A stretch of DNA of 64,000 nt from the NCBI RefSeq assembly GCF_029784155.1, contig NC_073692.1, positions 322,583,906 to 322,647,905 of the forward strand, in the 5' to 3' direction. The position numbers were made by a program, and so were the translations under genes. The notes beneath the pieces were generated by a model. It did not search any database, was not told the DNA's origin, and saw only the letters and a list, made by a program, of their open reading frames with translations. Each line of letters starts with the position of its first letter. Positions within the stretch are counted from its first letter, which is position 1. Source of the stretch: Uranotaenia lowii. Taxonomy: Eukaryota > Arthropoda > Insecta > Diptera > Culicidae. This document shows, piece by piece, positions 11,601-23,190 of the stretch.

Positions 11601-12139
11601 TGAATCAAATTCTACAAATTTATTACCTCAAAAATATTCAATCTTATTCATACTTTACGGATTTCAAACATGCTTCTGGTGTTGCAAAACCTTATACAAT
11701 GAGGTGAATTCCAAATTTTATTAAACCAAATTGTAGCTATCCAACAAAAAATTGTACGAATTCACCTCTGTTGTTTAATGTACTCTTAAGTTAAACATAC
11801 GTTAACGTGCGTTGTAATTCCTTCTGTTTTCACCTTTCCCGTGTCTTCCAATCCATCTCGTTTTGTCCCTGGACTGTATCAATGCACTTCAAACCAATAA
11901 AAAAAACAAATTTATAGTAATTTTTTCAAAACAACCAATTCCCAACCAACTGCACACCACCACCCAATCGGCCCCTTTTCTTCTCGCTGTCGTTATCGAA
12001 CGAATCAAAACAACGCACCACGCAACAGGAAATCTGGCCCATTGCCACTGAGCGGGAAGTGATTCCGCATCGGCACCTGCAGTCGCCACTGATCAACAAA
12101 AAAATCTTCGAGTATTCGACCAACAGTCCGTAGCATTCG
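11601..12139. other. No gene recognised
   Basis: AT-rich host sequence immediately right of the LTR insertion. From about 11990 the base composition becomes more GC-rich and exon-like, leading into the ORF at 12140. No splice structure could be fixed. Confidence 0.35.
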
Positions 12140-12601
12140 ATGCTGCCAGCAGCCTGGCAGAGGATCAGCAGCAGCCACGGGTTGCCCAAGGGCTTCTGCC
12201 GCCGCAAATCATCGCTGGCATCGATCGCATCGTCATCGTCCACCGTTTTTTCGACGGAAACGACCTTCACGACAGTCTCGTCACTAGCAATCGACGGGGA
12301 CCATCAACAACAGCAGCAGCATCATCCGTCATCGTTAGCAACAGTAACAGCAACCGCAGCAGCTAGTAGGACCAGCAGCAACATTGCAAACGCTAACCAA
12401 AACCGAAACAACAGTAGATCTAGCGATAGTGTCTTTGAGAATAGTATTATCAGTAACGAGAGTACTACAACCACCGCCACCACCACAAACACCACCAATG
12501 ACAGCAGCAGCTACAGCAACAGTTTGGCATCCGGATCGAATCCAGATACAGCTGCCAGTTGTTTTAGCAAATTGCATCGGGTGATCGAGGAACCCTTATA
12601 A
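12140..12601 (+). CDS. Ser/Thr/Asn/Gln-rich ORF, possible exon or UTR, unknown
   Basis: The 153-codon ORF opens at an ATG only two codons after an in-frame stop and ends in FSKLHRVIEEPL. Composition is low-complexity: a HQQQQQHHPSS run, then Ser/Thr/Asn-rich stretches ending SNPDTAASC. It is built from CAG, CAA and ACC repeats common in mosquito exons and UTRs. No domain is recognised. The region is GC-richer than its neighbours, and a possible donor (CTTCAGGTGCGT) follows at about 12630. It may be a downstream exon or 3' UTR of the Fe65-like gene, or part of a separate gene. Opposite-strand and shifted ORFs over the same repeats are also open, which weakens the coding case. Confidence 0.3.
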   Translation: MLPAAWQRISSSHGLPKGFCRRKSSLASIASSSSTVFSTETTFTTVSSLAIDGDHQQQQQHHPSSLATVTATAAASRTSSNIANANQNRNNSRSSDSVFENSIISNESTTTTATTTNTTNDSSSYSNSLASGSNPDTAASCFSKLHRVIEEPL

Positions 12602-13075
12602 TCCTGGACACTGCGCACCGTCGCTGCTTCAGGTGCGTTACCGGTTTAAGTTTCTGTGTTTGTTTTCTTCGGTGTTTCGGCGTGATCTTCGAAACGAATA
12701 CCTAAGTACATCATAGTTGTTAGACACTACACTGTCCTTGCGTCAAGATTATGCAGTTTTATGTTTAAGTATCCGCGGAAAAAATGTGACTAGCATTAAC
12801 AATTTGATGTGACTCGATGTGTATAAGCGTTCAAAACTGCTGGGCAGATGATTGGGAGCTCTCGAGATGAAATGTGGGATGAAGGGAAACTTGGACAGGA
12901 AGAGCTGGAACAGTTCCAATAGGTAGAATGGCAATGGTACAAAGATTGGGGTTGGTGAAATATTATTGAAACTTCAATTGAAGAGTTGCAATGGGATTTA
13001 AGCAGATTGGTAAGAAGTTTTGAATTTATTTATTTTTTAATTTTGTTACCATTTACCTCCAAACCTAATTTCTTC
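12602..13075. other. No gene seen
   Basis: Intergenic or intronic AT-rich DNA between the low-complexity ORF and the snapback element. Nothing else is recognised. Confidence 0.4.
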
Positions 13076-13089
13076 ACATTTGGCTTTCA

Positions 13090-13539
13090 TGTTACTTTAA
13101 TTTGTCGGCCTTAGCGGTGAAAAGTGATGTCCTTTTTAGTAGGGACATCTAAAGCTTATGAAAATTTTTTTTTTTTATAGATGGATAGTAAGTTAGATGA
13201 AAATGAAAGATGTTGAAAATGAGCGGGTAGAATTTATTTAGAAGCATATCATCACATATCAAATTTTTGTTCCTCACGGGCCTACTACTATGAAGCAGTA
13301 GATACAGATAGAGTTGCATCTACCACCACACATTAGTAGGCCAAGCGTGGTCCGCCCCACAAGGGAAAACTTGCAGTGCGGACGAACAAAAAGATGATAT
13401 GTGATCGCTCAGATATACTCCCTTTAACTCAGAAACGCATCTATCGATGCATAAGTCTTCTCAGTTTGTTATCTTCGCATTTGTTACATTCGGGGTTTGG
13501 ATGCGAAACGGTACGGTCGATAGTATAGATGGATAGTAA

Positions 13540-13611
<72 letters not shown>

Positions 13612-14248
13612 TAAGCTTTAGATGTCCCTACTAAAAAGGACATCACTTTTCACCGCTAAGGCCGACAAATTAAAGTAACATACAAACATTACGGTGGTTA
13701 ATCTCTTCATTAAAATTAAATAACTTTGGCCAAAAAAGAAATAAAAAACACGACATCATAGCATCGGTGATAGGTCACTATCAGACTATCGACCGTACCG
13801 TTTCGCATCCAAACCCCGGATGTAACAAATGCGAAGATAACAAACTGAGAAGACTTATGCATCGATAGATGCGTTTCTGAGTTAAAGGGAGTATATCTGA
13901 GCGATCACATATCATCTTTTTGTTCGTCCGCACTGCAAGTTTTCCCTTGTGGGGCGGACCACGCTTGGCCTACTAATGTGTGGTGGTAGATGCAACTCTA
14001 TCTGTATCTACTGCTTCATAGTAGTAGGCCCGTGAGGAACAAAAATTTGATATGTGATGATATGCTTCTAAATAAATTCTACCCGCTCATTTTCAACATC
14101 TTTCATTTTCATCTAACTTACTATCCATCTATAAAAAAAAATTTTCATAAGCTTTAGATGTCCCTACTAAAAAGGACATCACTTTTCACCGCTAAGGCCG
14201 ACAAATTAAAGTAACATACAAACATTACGGTGGTTAATCTCTTCATTA
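13090..14248. mobile_element. Snapback element with 14-bp target duplication and internal poly-A
   Basis: The insert is flanked by identical ACATTTGGCTTTCA (13076-13089 and 14249-14262). The left arm starts TGTTACTTTAATTTGTCGGC and is matched in inverted order by GCCGACAAATTAAAGTAACA near 14197-14217. The right side then has a 30-bp unpaired tail. Arms of over 400 bp pair almost perfectly. A run of 65 A sits near the middle (13542-13606), followed by an extra copy of the outer end (13607-13710). A 14-bp duplication and poly-A suggest target-primed insertion (SINE or LINE machinery) more than a cut-and-paste MITE. No ORF belongs to it. Confidence 0.75.
13542..13606 (+). repeat. Poly-A homopolymer, about 65 bp
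   Basis: An unbroken A run within the snapback element, directly after GATGGATAGTAAGTT. The Phe-repeat ORF on the opposite strand is only the translation of this run. Confidence 0.95.
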
Positions 14249-14262
14249 ACATTTGGCTTTCA

Positions 14263-14930
14263 GAAAATTTAGAATACGTTGTTGATTTCCCATTGAAAAA
14301 TCATGGGAGCGATAATCAAACCAAATGGGATTTTCATGAACTCATACTGAACACAGCATGTCACGAATGACGTTAACTTAATGTGGTTTTCATCAACTGG
14401 GAGACGGAATCCATTTCCCAAATCTAGCGTGTTAAACTCGTATGTTAGAAATAATCCTCAAACCTTGTTAAAAGGGAATTATCGTACGCACCTCCATGTA
14501 TCATTACCTATCTCAAAATTCTTTTATGTTAAGTTGATAAATGGTCTACAAATTCAATCTAATAAACACAACAAAAGTTATTTGGTAAAGTTAGGCTCAA
14601 AGAATTAAGAAATACAGCTGTTTGAATGTGAGAACCTACTGTTTTTGGACATTGGGCTTTTAAGACGCAGAAAGCCATAGTGAAACCTGGAAGAAAACTA
14701 TGTTAAAAATTTGGATTACATAATCTGTGTCATAGAAAACAGAACATTGGAAAAATTCACAGATTTTTAAAATTTAGAACGTTCTTAAGGAATAATAGTT
14801 TTTATTTAAATATAAATTTTGGATATTAACCTTGAATGGAAAAATATCTGTAGAAAAATAAAGCTTCGAAAACTGTTCATAAAAGATTTGTGAGAAAATT
14901 CAGTTTAAGTAATGACTTTACGTGTGAGGT
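14263..14930. other. No gene seen
   Basis: AT-rich unique-looking sequence. The ORF at 14381-14608 has no recognisable domain or coding signature. Confidence 0.4.
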
Positions 14931-16320
14931 TGAACAATCCCTGAAAGGAATCCCTGTGAGAAACTTTCCCGAAAAACTTCCCTTGGAAGGACTTCCTGCA
15001 AGACATTTTTTGAGAGGAACTTTCCTGTTTGGGAAATTCAGGTTAGGAACTTCTCTCTGAGATGAACTTTTGGGTAAATGAATTCTCCGAAAAAACTTAC
15101 CGTTGTTTAATTAACACGTTCGTCGCCACGGCACCCATATTCGGGTGACGGGTGTATTTCCTGGGGGGCCCCGTCACATCAAAAAGCGTGTGACGCTCTC
15201 TTACTTGAGTTTACCGCTCAGCTTAGCCACACGTATCAAATATGGGAGTTCTCCCTCTTTGCTTTCTCTCTCTGAAAAGTTTTTGGGCCCAGCTAGTGAA
15301 ACTACCAAAATGAGCGTGGCGACGAACGTGTTAAAGAGAATCTTTCGATTGCATTGTTCCAGTAGAATTATTCAACCAAGTAGGCTCACAACACATAAGA
15401 GAGGGAAAATTTTCTTTGTTTGGATGTTCCCTGAGAAAAAAATGTTACTTAAAGACGCTTCTTGAGAGACACTTTTCTGTAAGGAAATTTTCAATAAGGA
15501 CATTTCTCGATAAGATCTCTGTGAGATCACTCCATGAGAAGGAAATTCCCTAAGAGAAACCATTTTTCGTGAGGAAGAGAAAGAAATTCCGGGTGATTTA
15601 TTTCTTCATGAGGGCATTCTCTGAGAGAAACTCCTTTAACGCAATAGTGCAATTTGCCGCTTGTAGTGTTCGTGATACTATGCTGGTTGTTTTACCAAAA
15701 CTTTTTAAAATTGGAAAAATCTACCTTAAAACGACCATGTTTGTCGATCGGCTGCCCGATTCTTGTACCTAGAGTTTTTGAGGTTAATTGTCCCGTCTTA
15801 TCTGTACACACTCAGTATGTGTGCATGAGAAATGTTAAAACATCTCTTTGATATTCTATTTGAGGAACCTCCCCTGTTAAGACTGAAAGGATCTTCACTG
15901 AAATGATTTTCTCCGTGATGACATTCTCTGATAGAAACCTTCACGTGAATACAATCCATGAAAAGAACTTCCAAGTGAGAACATGCGCTGAAAAAATCTT
16001 TCTGGTGAACATTGGTGAGGAAATTTCCAGCAATTTCTCCACGGTTCACTTATAGAAACTCCTCTTTGGGAACATTCGATGTGAGACATTCCATAAGAGG
16101 AAATTTGAAGTGAAGCATCCCCTTTGAAAAACTTTTCATGAGAAACTTTCACGTGAACAAACCTCGAAAAAAATATCCAGTCAGGCCATCCCCCGAACGG
16201 AACTTCTCTGTTGGAAAACTCCGGGAGAAGGAACTTTCCTTAAAGTAACCTGAATGAGATAATTTTTTTTCGAGGAATTTTTATAGTGAAGGCATTCTCT
16301 GAGAGATTTTTTTAATTGTA
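14931..16320. repeat. Degenerate minisatellite of short GAGAAACTT/GGAACTT units
   Basis: The stretch is built from irregular units of about 20-30 bp with variants of CTGAGAGAAACTTC, TGTGAGAAACTTTCC and AGGAACTTCC, repeated dozens of times. The repeated SxxxFQRMxS pattern in minus-strand ORFs (15372-15563, 15798-16152) is a by-product of this repeat and not evidence of a protein. It is interrupted by the TTAA-flanked MITE at 15115-15330 and by a non-repetitive stretch at about 15640-15840. Confidence 0.6.
15115..15330. mobile_element. piggyBac-like MITE, 216 bp, TTAA-flanked
   Basis: The ends CACGTTCGTCGCCACG and CGTGGCGACGAACGTG are exact inverted repeats. TTAA lies on both sides (15111-15114, 15331-15334), as expected for piggyBac-type insertion. 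No transposase. A second copy in the opposite orientation is at 16767-16983. Both share CACCCGAATATGGGTGCC-type internal sequence. Confidence 0.85.
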
Positions 16321-16334
16321 ATCAATTACGTGAT

Positions 16335-16762
16335 TTTACGAACCTCAATTCAGAGATTCACTTAAACACTTCTGTAGCTCGTAAGAATAGATCAATGACT
16401 GACTTTGTTTTGTTTGTTTGTCAAGTGCTGCCAAAATAGCAAATGTTGTCATAGAAATTTATTTTATTTTATTCATCTACAGTGTTGCCGAATACAACTA
16501 TTATTTTATTTTATTCCTAATTAAATTTGATTTATTTTCTGTATATTCTTCATCTCATCCCTACAGTAGCCAGATGGATTATTCAAAAATCAGAACTTCG
16601 AGAAGAACAAAATCAGGATTTTTAGGACACAAATAGATTGAAGGATATTACACGAAGCTCTGCCTAAATTGCTTAAACAAAGGCAGAATACAGGTACTGT
16701 AAACGCCTTTACTTATGCAACAGAAGTGAGCGGGTTCTTGGTAGGCATAAGATTACCACCGG
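16335..16762. other. No gene seen
   Basis: AT-rich sequence between the minisatellite and the second TTAA MITE. The ORF at 16418-16636 has no recognisable features. Confidence 0.35.
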
Positions 16763-16766
16763 TTAA

Positions 16767-16983
16767 CACGTTCGTCGCCACGCTCATTTTGGTTGTTTTA
16801 CTTGCCAGGCCCAAAGAAAATCTCGGAGCAAGAAAGCAACCAGGGAGAAATCCACTATTTGTAACGTGTGGCTAAACTGAGCGGCTAACTTGAGTGAGAG
16901 ACCGTCACATGCTTTTTGATGTAACGGGGCCTCCCAGGAAATACACCCGTCACCCGAATATGGGTGCCATGGCAACGAACGTG
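16767..16983. mobile_element. piggyBac-like MITE, 217 bp, second copy, inverted
   Basis: It is bounded by TTAA (16763-16766, 16984-16987), with ends CACGTTCGTCGCCACG and TGGCAACGAACGTG. Relative to the copy at 15115-15330 its interior runs in the opposite direction. The two differ at perhaps 15-20% of positions, so they are not a recent duplicate. Confidence 0.85.
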
Positions 16984-17196
16984 TTAAATTGGTTAAACCA
17001 TTTTATCACAGATTTTTTCGATGTTTTTATCAATAAAATTTGATTATAATTGAGATGTTTGATTGAAAATAAGGACAGTTCAATGAATTTTGAAAATCAT
17101 TTTAAAAAAAATCAATGTATTTCAATAATCTCACTCTTGTTTACATACTGTTTCATCTCTCTTCGCTCTCTCCTCACAGCTTGGGGGACAGACGGA

Positions 17197-17654
17197 CAGA
17201 GGTGCCAGGTGTCCTGATTTATCAGGATTTGCCCTGATTTTCGAGAGGCCTTCTTGATTTTTCAAAAACTCTCTAATTGTCCTGATTTTTGAAGATGTGT
17301 CTCTAAAATGTCTCCATTTAAAAAAAAAAATCTCAATTATAATTGAAATTGTAATCAAACATGAGAACTTCGAACATATCTGTAAAAAATAAAGTTGAAC
17401 TCGTTTATCCGATGGAAATCGTCGGTTCAGATGATATTTAAATGGTGTTTTACGATATAAACTTCTGGTCAGCCAAGAAGCTGCTCACGTCTGTTGCATA
17501 GATTAAGGCATTTAAAGCACATGTATTTCGCTTTTGTTTATACAACATTGGCAGAGCTGCATGTAATTTCCATGAATTCAGAGGTATCCTGATAAATCCT
17601 GATGTTTTTTCTTCGTGGTATCCTGATTTTTGACAAATCCATCTGGCACCCCTG
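17197..17654. mobile_element. hAT-type MITE, 458 bp
   Basis: The ends are CAGAGGTGCCAGGTG and CATCTGGCACCCCTG. The flanks are CAGACGGA (17189-17196) and CAGACGAA (17655-17662), an 8-bp duplication with one mismatch. Repeated subterminal TCCTGATTT motifs occur at both ends. It has no transposase. Confidence 0.85.
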
Positions 17655-17662
17655 CAGACGAA

Positions 17663-20156
17663 TTAAGTTGCACTCTTTTTCACTGGACAAACCGATCTGA
17701 GGAGCAGGATTTATCCATTTTCTTTTTTACTTTATTTTTTCAAAGTGTCTCCCTGGATATAAACAAATATTCGGATGTATGTTGAATACAATTCTGAATT
17801 GCATTCAGTCAAAAATATGAAATTCCGAAAAATATTTTTACGTTCAGTTATTTTCCTTGAGCAAAAGAAAATTGTTGGAATTGATGAAACGTCTTTTTTT
17901 ATACTGAAACCAATTTAAAAAAATACATTATTGGTTTAACAACTCTATAATAGAAGGTTTCGAAAATTTCACCAACCGTTTAAGATTGAAAATTAAATAA
18001 AAAACAAAAAATCATACGTCCTAACTTAAACTTATAACTTACATTAAAAAAAAAAAAAGAAAGTATTAGATAGCTTGAAACCGAATCAAGGGAAAAGTAT
18101 TGTTTAATGTTTTTTGTGGAACCAAAAGAGAAGAGAGAATAAAAAAATCGCCAACCTTAAGGTGGGAAACTTCTTTTCACGAACTACTTTCAAGCAAAAC
18201 CAGAAATAAAAGTTATACGCTTCAACTACAGGTCTTATTTCTTCCTTTGGGCCAACATGAAAAAGTAAACACAAAATGAAAAAAATAAAACATCATTGAA
18301 AAATAATTTAGGGTTGGTTATCAACGTGCTTGGCAAATTTCGAATAGCAAAGATAAGGAAAAAGAGAGAGGGATAGTATCGTATTTAAGGAGTTAAAAGA
18401 TCGTGTTGAATGAGAGAAAAGTTGAGAAAAAAGTTAAAGAAAGTTGAGAGAGAGAGAGCATTCGGTGTGAGTGTGTAAATATCAGAGAAAGAGCGAACAA
18501 AAAACGCGGGGAAGTGTGCAAGGTTTAGTCGGTAGTAAGTAACATAAAATATTTATTTTAAATTGTAGTCCAAATCTGATGCGAATATTTTTAGTGTCTG
18601 AGCAGAGCAGCTGTTATTGGGCTTGTATTTTTTTAAAACCCTATACCGCAAATTTGATGTAGCAAAAAAAAAATGCCGCGCCAGCTAGTGAGAAGTATGT
18701 TTTTTGTGAGTGGTTCTACGTTGCAGATTTGAGATATTTTCTGTGTGCATTGCTAGTCGAACACGTGGAATTGATCATTTCTCAGAAGAAGTAAATGACA
18801 GATACACTTTAGTAGAGAGGTAGATTATCTCTATAGGATTGATAATTGGTAGATAATTCTGAACTTTGATGAAATTTCAGACCTAGTAGAGCTTTCTAGT
18901 GAACAGAAAAATAACTAATTAACCCAACTTTCGTTTCTTAAACCAAAGAAAACATATCTGATAGTATAAAACCATGGTTTTTCAATGTTCTATTTGCTTT
19001 CGTTTAAATTTGTTTGACAGTAGATGGACCAACAATTTCTTGGAATTCATAATCTTTACAGAGCAAAAATACAGTGCATTTTCAAATAACTTGAGCTATT
19101 TACAATGTGAAAACCTAAAGTACGAAAAGTTTGGCAACTCTTGCCTTAAAAGAAACCAATCTACAACAACAGTCCCCTGAAAGCTTGATGCTAAAAATTT
19201 ACAATCAAAAAGTGCTTGTGAAACGAAACTTTCACTTACGTCTTTCGGTTTTAGCTTTTTAAACTAACACAGTTTCCGTTAAGCCAATAATGAATTATGA
19301 TAGAATCGAATGATTTCTCCCAACGATTTAGAAAAAAAAATGAGGAAAACCAATCTACAAAGCTAGCGAATATATCAATTACCATATAATCGATCCCCCC
19401 CTCTCCTTCTATTGAACTACAACAGACATCAAATGGCTGCGCGTATTTTCTCTCACAAATACCATCACTGTAAACGATAGACGTAATTAAAAGAAAGTTA
19501 AATGATAAAAACAAAAAAAAAACAAACACGCTACTAGAAATTATGGAAATACTAGTAATGCAAAACAAAACAAACAAAATTCGAGCAAAAATAAAATAAA
19601 AATGCAATCGCAACATCAAAGCATCGCACTGCAGCTAAAGCTAAAAAGTCACTTAACAGTAAAAGTCGTCACACATTTACACATAAACACAGGAAACCAA
19701 ATCCACAACACCTAGTATCAAGCGAATGAATGTATATATATTTAAAGCAAAAAATAAACAAGTTAATGAATAAAAGAAACCAAAAAAAAAAAAAAACACT
19801 CAAAAATGTATTTCATGCCTTCAACACAACAAGTATGTATTCAAAAGCATATGGAGAAAAAATCAAGGGCCAGGAGGAGTGTTTGGAAAATTTAGAAAAC
19901 ATGAGAACAAAAACAAATATTTTATTTCACTTTGAAACAGTTCTAGTTTTTTGTTCTTTACTTTCTGCAAAATCATTACTCGCAGTTAAAATTGGTAAAT
20001 TTTGAGATCTTTACTTGAAATTCGAACATCAGAGTTTGGTAGTCAGAATTGGCCACGATCATGACGATTTTATTTTTTATTTTTGACTTCACCTTTAATA
20101 TTTTGTAGTAGATTTGTTCCTAATTTCTTCTCTTTTCAGAGTACGATATAGCAGAT
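17663..20156. other. AT-rich, UTR-like sequence without a recognised gene
   Basis: About 2.5 kb of strongly A-rich plus-strand sequence, with many A tracts, GAGAGAGA runs near 18440-18500 and scattered AATAAA. It resembles a long insect 3' UTR or transcribed intron. The ORFs at 18974-19180, 19251-19619 (-) and 19730-20005 follow AT composition and show no domain. No splice signals could be tied to a gene. Confidence 0.35.
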
Positions 20157-20665
20157 CCCAGCAAACATGAAATCGCATTAAAAATGATAATTCAAGTCAT
20201 TAAAAATGTTACTGCGAATCGTAATTCCAACTAACGCAAGTAAAAGGTCGTAAAAATCGTTACTCGAACTCGGATTAAATGGTTTAAATCGGAAATGATG
20301 AAAAGTCCGCCATGTTTGCAGATTTTGAAGACGATTTCGTTACTTTTTTCCCGCGTGGGTCAAGTGAGAGAACAGCTTTGATGTTCTCTTTGCGACCAGC
20401 AGGGCAACCAGATTGATAAAAATCAGATGGTGTATTTGCAAGAATTGCCCAATGACAGAAGCAGCAAATATTGTCACTGGCAACGGTTTGCATGCGCTGA
20501 GAGAAAAAACTTGTACTCTCTTGCATTCTTTCTATGTATGTTATTAGCCTCCACTTTGGTAGGTAAATGCTGTGTTTTCGTGTTTTTTACAATCATTCTA
20601 TAATGTAGGTATATGAAACGTATAACAAAGTTGTTGAGAAATATACCTACAAAATGTTAGCTGGG
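20157..20665. mobile_element. Candidate MITE with CCCAGC ends
   Basis: CCCAGCAAACATGAAA at the left is answered by ATTTTGTAGGTAT...-type sequence ending AAAATGTTAGCTGGG at 20665. The outermost 12 bp pair with one mismatch. No target duplication could be identified beyond AT. The ends resemble those of the element at 471-772. Confidence 0.5.
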
Positions 20666-23190
20666 ATTGTATTAAATAATTAGTTTCGGTTTCATAATAT
20701 GTTCATTTTATTTTCCTTACTCTGTAGAACTAATTTGGAAAAAATAACGAAAAATGGAATGGAAATAGAAATCAACAACTGAGATGCTTTGTGGCAAAAA
20801 GTGAACGAAAGAAAAGATGATTGAAAATACACTTACAAAAATCACTCAAGAAGATTTCAAAAGGATAACGAAACAAAGTAATGTAATCCTACCAAAAAAA
20901 AGAAAGAAAACAAAACAAACAATAAACTAACTATGGCTTGCTTTTTGCACTCGTGCACAATTATAATCAGTATATTGATAACAAAAGAAAAAGGAAACAA
21001 AAACAAAAATAAACTGACAGCTGCTGCAGCTAATTTACGGCTTGAATGGAAGTAATCTATAAAAAAAGCTACCAGACAACAGCAGAAAACAGAATAATAA
21101 CAAAACAAAAACAAAAAAAATCACGCTAATGTTGAACAGAAACGCAATGAAGTTAAATGCTTTTGTGCAGTGTAAAAATCATAAATATGTAAAAGCCGCA
21201 ATCAAGCCAATCGGTTCAATGTTCCGGGGGAAAAAAAGCGCGATCGTATCGTTCAAGAGCAAAATAAAAATTTGTGTCGAATGAGTGCTGTTGATCAGCT
21301 GCTTGGTACGATTCTTCTGAAGTTTCCTGCCTTACATTGCACCGATTCGATTGATTTGAAGTTGAAAAAAAAATGACACCAGGTTAGTTGGATTGCTCAT
21401 CGAAGTGGGCGCACCTTAATTGTGCTTAGTAAAAGACCAACAACTGACAGCTTAAGAAAATTTGAGAAAGAAAGCACATGACCATGAACAACAACAACAC
21501 AATTTGTTACAGTTTGCTGGTTCTAGAAATGCAAATAAAAGAACAACAACTACTAATGGAAGTAAAAATAACTGGAAAAAACTGACTGCATCGCTTTTGA
21601 TTACTATGTAAAATTGTAAAAAAAATATACTGAAAAAAAGATGACAAAAATTCAGCGGTCGGACGCGGTAGTCATTTACCGGTGTGATGTATCACAGCCT
21701 CAAAGGTAGATTATTTTTTTCATTGAAAAAGGAATCACATCTCTCTGTGCTTTCAAACTATAGTCATAAGATAAGCTTTGTGACCAAAAAAATAGCAAAA
21801 ATTTACAAATATGTCAAAAGAATAACGGATTGAATTTCGATGTATTTGTGTTCGTTTAAATAGAAATCACCATGGACTCGAATGGTGTAACATATATTTT
21901 CAATCAAAAAGTTCTCACGAGCCTTCATAACTTGCTACAGAATCATACACTACATACATATTTACACATACAATGCATCATGCTTTATCTAGTAGGAACT
22001 ATTTCATTATTAAACTAAAGTATCTCGATAAGCTGCTGGTTAGGTCGTATCGGTTCTATCTAGTATAATTTCGACGAAAATGTATTGAGCCACTTCAAGA
22101 AGTTCAGTTAAATGTCAAGTTATCTAACATTGCGAAACATGAAAGTATATTATTACAAACTGGCTTTGAAAGATGATAATTTATTAAGCATGTTACTTAT
22201 CAGCATGTTCGATCATGCACAAAACAGTTAAAAAAATGTCTCTTCTGTTTGACTCTGGAAAATAAAGACTGACCAAAGTTGCCATATGGTTTTTATAAAA
22301 ATCTATGTTGGCTTGATTAAAAAATCTGTATTTTTCTGTATCGAAACTGAAACTTCTGTTTTTTGATTTCAGTGTAATTTTTTTGCTAAATAAGCAAGTT
22401 GAAAATGTCTTTTAGGCGTTTAACCAGTTCTATTTAAACCTACTATAGTTTTTTCATCTTTAAGAGAACTATTGGCACATCAACCGTTTCAGTTAAAAAC
22501 CTATTGAATATTTGTTGAAAGCAAAACAAATTACTCAAAATTAATCCGTAATAAAGAGAGACATATTTTATATTTGGATCATGAATAAAAGATGAATGAA
22601 ATCTCAACTTTTGTACTGGAATATATTTTAAAGAATTCAAAAACAGAAAGTCTCTCAATTAAAATTCTAAATAGAAATATAAAATATAACATTATTATTT
22701 TGATGAGGAATCAACGTATCATTTCCAAATTCTAAACTTGAATGTGCTTCATATGGATTACTGAATATTGCGTCAAAATTATTAATTTATTCTGAAACAT
22801 GTGGAATTCAAGCAGAATATTCTGAAATTAAACGTCATATAATTTGCAACCCAAAACAAAAGCGACATATGAGAGAAATCGTATTTGGCTCTCAATAATT
22901 TAAGTTAATAAATAAAAATCTCATAAGGCCGGAACAAATATCAATTATGTCTTTTGTTACCCCCACTCCCCTCTCTCGACATTTTTCTCAAAAACTCCGA
23001 AGGGGGATGGGGGGGGGGGGGGGGGGGAAATAAATAGAGTCCGAGAAATATCCCAAAGATTACAAGAGAAAAAAACAAATTGTGGAAGATGAGAGTTTTT
23101 TCACCTATTGTTATTATTATAACATTCTTGGGTTTATTGAGTTTTTCGATAAAAATCACTTGATTTACAGTTTTTGTTCAATTATGTAGT
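20666..23190. other. AT-rich intergenic or UTR-like DNA
   Basis: A-rich sequence continues to about 21650, with AAACAAAAAC-type tracts and AATAAA at about 21534. It then becomes generic AT-rich DNA. A run of 19 G lies at 23009-23027. ORFs on either strand are composition-driven and nothing is recognised. Confidence 0.35.
23009..23027 (+). repeat. Poly-G homopolymer, 19 bp
   Basis: An unbroken G run preceded by AGGGGGAT. Such tracts are often length-uncertain in assemblies. Confidence 0.9.

Noticed and set aside
13461..13646. ORF with a long Phe run
   Set aside because: It is the complement of the poly-A tract in the snapback element.
15145..15465. 106-codon ORF over the TTAA MITE
   Set aside because: It crosses the MITE boundary into the minisatellite, so it cannot be a conserved gene.
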